From assembly GCA_001602435.1 (NCBI GenBank), contig CP012156.1:1694001-1758000 (forward strand): a DNA stretch of 64,000 nt, written 5' to 3'. Each line of letters begins with the position of its first letter. Within the stretch, counting starts at the first letter, position 1. This document shows, piece by piece, positions 63,099 to 64,000 of the stretch. Below the pieces are notes generated by a model that was not told the DNA's origin, did no database searches, and worked only from the letters and a program-made list of their open reading frames with translations. This DNA is from Hyphomonadaceae bacterium UKL13-1 (GTDB lineage: Bacteria; Pseudomonadota; Alphaproteobacteria; Caulobacterales; Aquidulcibacteraceae). The position numbers and the translations under genes were made by a program.

Positions 63099-64000
63099 TC
63101 ACATCCGCTCGGGTGCTTCGATCCCAAGAAGATCGAGTGCGATCAGCAATTGCGTCAAGGTCGCCTTAGCCAAAGTCAGGCGCGACGCGCGCACGTCCGC
63201 CTCTGCCGCATTCATGATCGGACAGGCCGCGTAGAAGGCCGAAAACGCCCCAGCCAAGCTATAGGCATGGTCCGCCAAAATATGGGGCGCGCGCTTGTCA
63301 TAGGCCCCGCGAAGGGCATGCTCAAAGCCATCCAGCACCAAGATCAAATCGCGCTCTGCGCCTTCCAGGCTCACCACTGGACCAGCAGTAAAGCCTGCTT
63401 CATCCGCCTTACGTAGGATCGATTTGATCCGGACGGCCGCATAAAGGAGATAAGGCCCCGTCTTGCCTTCAAAACTCAAGAACCGATCTAGGTCAAAGAT
63501 ATAGGACGTACCGCGGAAGTTCTGCAGATCGGCAAACTTCAGGGCCGCAATACCAACTTTGTGCGCGATGTCGGCGCGTTCGTCTTGTGGCCAGTCTTGG
63601 CCGACGCCGGCCTCATCAATCTTGGCTTGGGCTTTTTCCTGCACTTGGGTGATGAGGTCGTGCAGCTTTAAGACGCCGCCTTCGCGGGTTTTAAACGGCT
63701 TGCCATCTTGGCCATTCATCGTGCCAAAACCGATATGGTCGAGGCCCTCACGCGGCATATAGCCAGCCTTGTCCGCCGCACGAAACACGGTTTCAAAGTG
63801 ATCGGCTTGGCGTTGATCGACGCAATAGATGATCAGATCGGTTTGGAAGCGCTTTACACGGTCAACAATGGTGGCCAGATCAGTTGTGCCATACATGGCC
63901 GAACCTTCTGACGAGACCACCAGCAGGGGCGCAACATTTGGCCCCTCGCCGCCATCCTTCTTCGGCACCATTTTGTCGTGCACAAAGACTACCCGCGCGC
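63099..64000 (-). CDS. argS: Arginyl-tRNA synthetase, C-terminal part (5' end outside window)
   Basis: The frame stays open to the window edge (residues before the GTG at 63983 read RVVFV and continue), so this is the last 300 or so residues. Visible parts are the end of the catalytic domain ([47 protein letters not shown]) and the segment [21 protein letters not shown]. The helical anticodon-binding domain ([19 protein letters not shown]) ends in a DALR-type helix bundle. Function is charging tRNA-Arg. Confidence 0.95.
   Translation of the reverse strand, partial: ARVVFVHDKMVPKKDGGEGPNVAPLLVVSSEGSAMYGTTDLATIVDRVKRFQTDLIIYCVDQRQADHFETVFRAADKAGYMPREGLDHIGFGTMNGQDGKPFKTREGGVLKLHDLITQVQEKAQAKIDEAGVGQDWPQDERADIAHKVGIAALKFADLQNFRGTSYIFDLDRFLSFEGKTGPYLLYAAVRIKSILRKADEAGFTAGPVVSLEGAERDLILVLDGFEHALRGAYDKRAPHILADHAYSLAGAFSAFYAACPIMNAAEADVRASRLTLAKATLTQLLIALDLLGIEAPERM

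Overview
This window is a chromosome segment of an alphaproteobacterium. The evidence is gene content and order: fabD-fabG-acpP-fabF-mltG-yicC-gmk; rpsF-rpsR-rplI followed by dnaB-alr-radA-cvpA-purF; eno-ftsB-pdhA-pdhB-pdhC with a lipoyl domain fused to PdhB; ctaA beside a DUF2842 protein; plsX-fabH-ihfA-merR; and a divK-pleD pair. The two cell-cycle regulators, PleD with two receiver domains plus GGDEF and DivK, point to Caulobacterales or a related group. I cannot name the genus. Nearly all of the window is dense housekeeping chromosome, with no insertion sequence, prophage, CRISPR array or rRNA.

Layout: 1-1.6 kb has two adjacent pentapeptide-repeat genes (the first cut by the window edge) and a TM2-domain gene. 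1.7-3.5 kb has a DUF885 hydrolase. 3.5-4.8 kb is non-coding, rich in hairpins and short dispersed repeats. 4.8-10.7 kb (minus) is the fatty-acid synthesis operon with mltG, yicC and gmk. 10.8-21.2 kb has a LysE exporter, ribosomal genes, a hybrid histidine kinase and the dnaB-alr-radA-cvpA-purF run. 21.2-30.5 kb has a YciK-like reductase, a glycosyltransferase, then der-bamB-yfgM-like, panB, lpdA, marC and an unlisted 59-residue gene. 30.7-38.9 kb has a YegP-like gene and the pyruvate dehydrogenase/enolase/ctaA cluster. 39-44.6 kb has DUF2842, tRNA-Pro(GGG), a GNAT, merR, ihfA, fabH, plsX, a cbp3 homologue and bamE. 44.6-50.2 kb has an unrecognised gene, a second repeat island, pleD-divK, dinB, msrB and a trypsin-like protease. 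50.4-58.3 kb has a CYP153-type P450, a lipoprotein, a VOC protein, rplY-pth-TPR-ychF, an SGNH hydrolase and a retropepsin-like protease. 58.3-64 kb has an unknown protein, selO-cobT, cobS, a DUF1289 protein and the 3' part of argS.

How the genes work together: the window covers type II fatty-acid synthesis (fabD, fabG, acpP, fabF, fabH) feeding phospholipid synthesis (plsX), and pyruvate to acetyl-CoA (eno, pdhA, pdhB, pdhC, lpdA). It also covers outer-membrane assembly (bamB, bamE), translation and replication genes, heme A/cytochrome bc1 maturation (ctaA, cbp3), late cobamide assembly (cobT, cobS), and c-di-GMP/cell-cycle signalling (pleD, divK).

The observations most worth checking are: a promoter-plus-terminator hairpin in the short rplY leader; a dense multi-hairpin non-coding tract at 4456-4727; paired inverted repeats (REPIN-like) in two distant islands; an exported, internally duplicated protein encoded between pdhA and pdhB; a CYP153 gene without ferredoxin partners but with a 14-bp palindrome upstream; and a 59-residue gene at 30333-30512.
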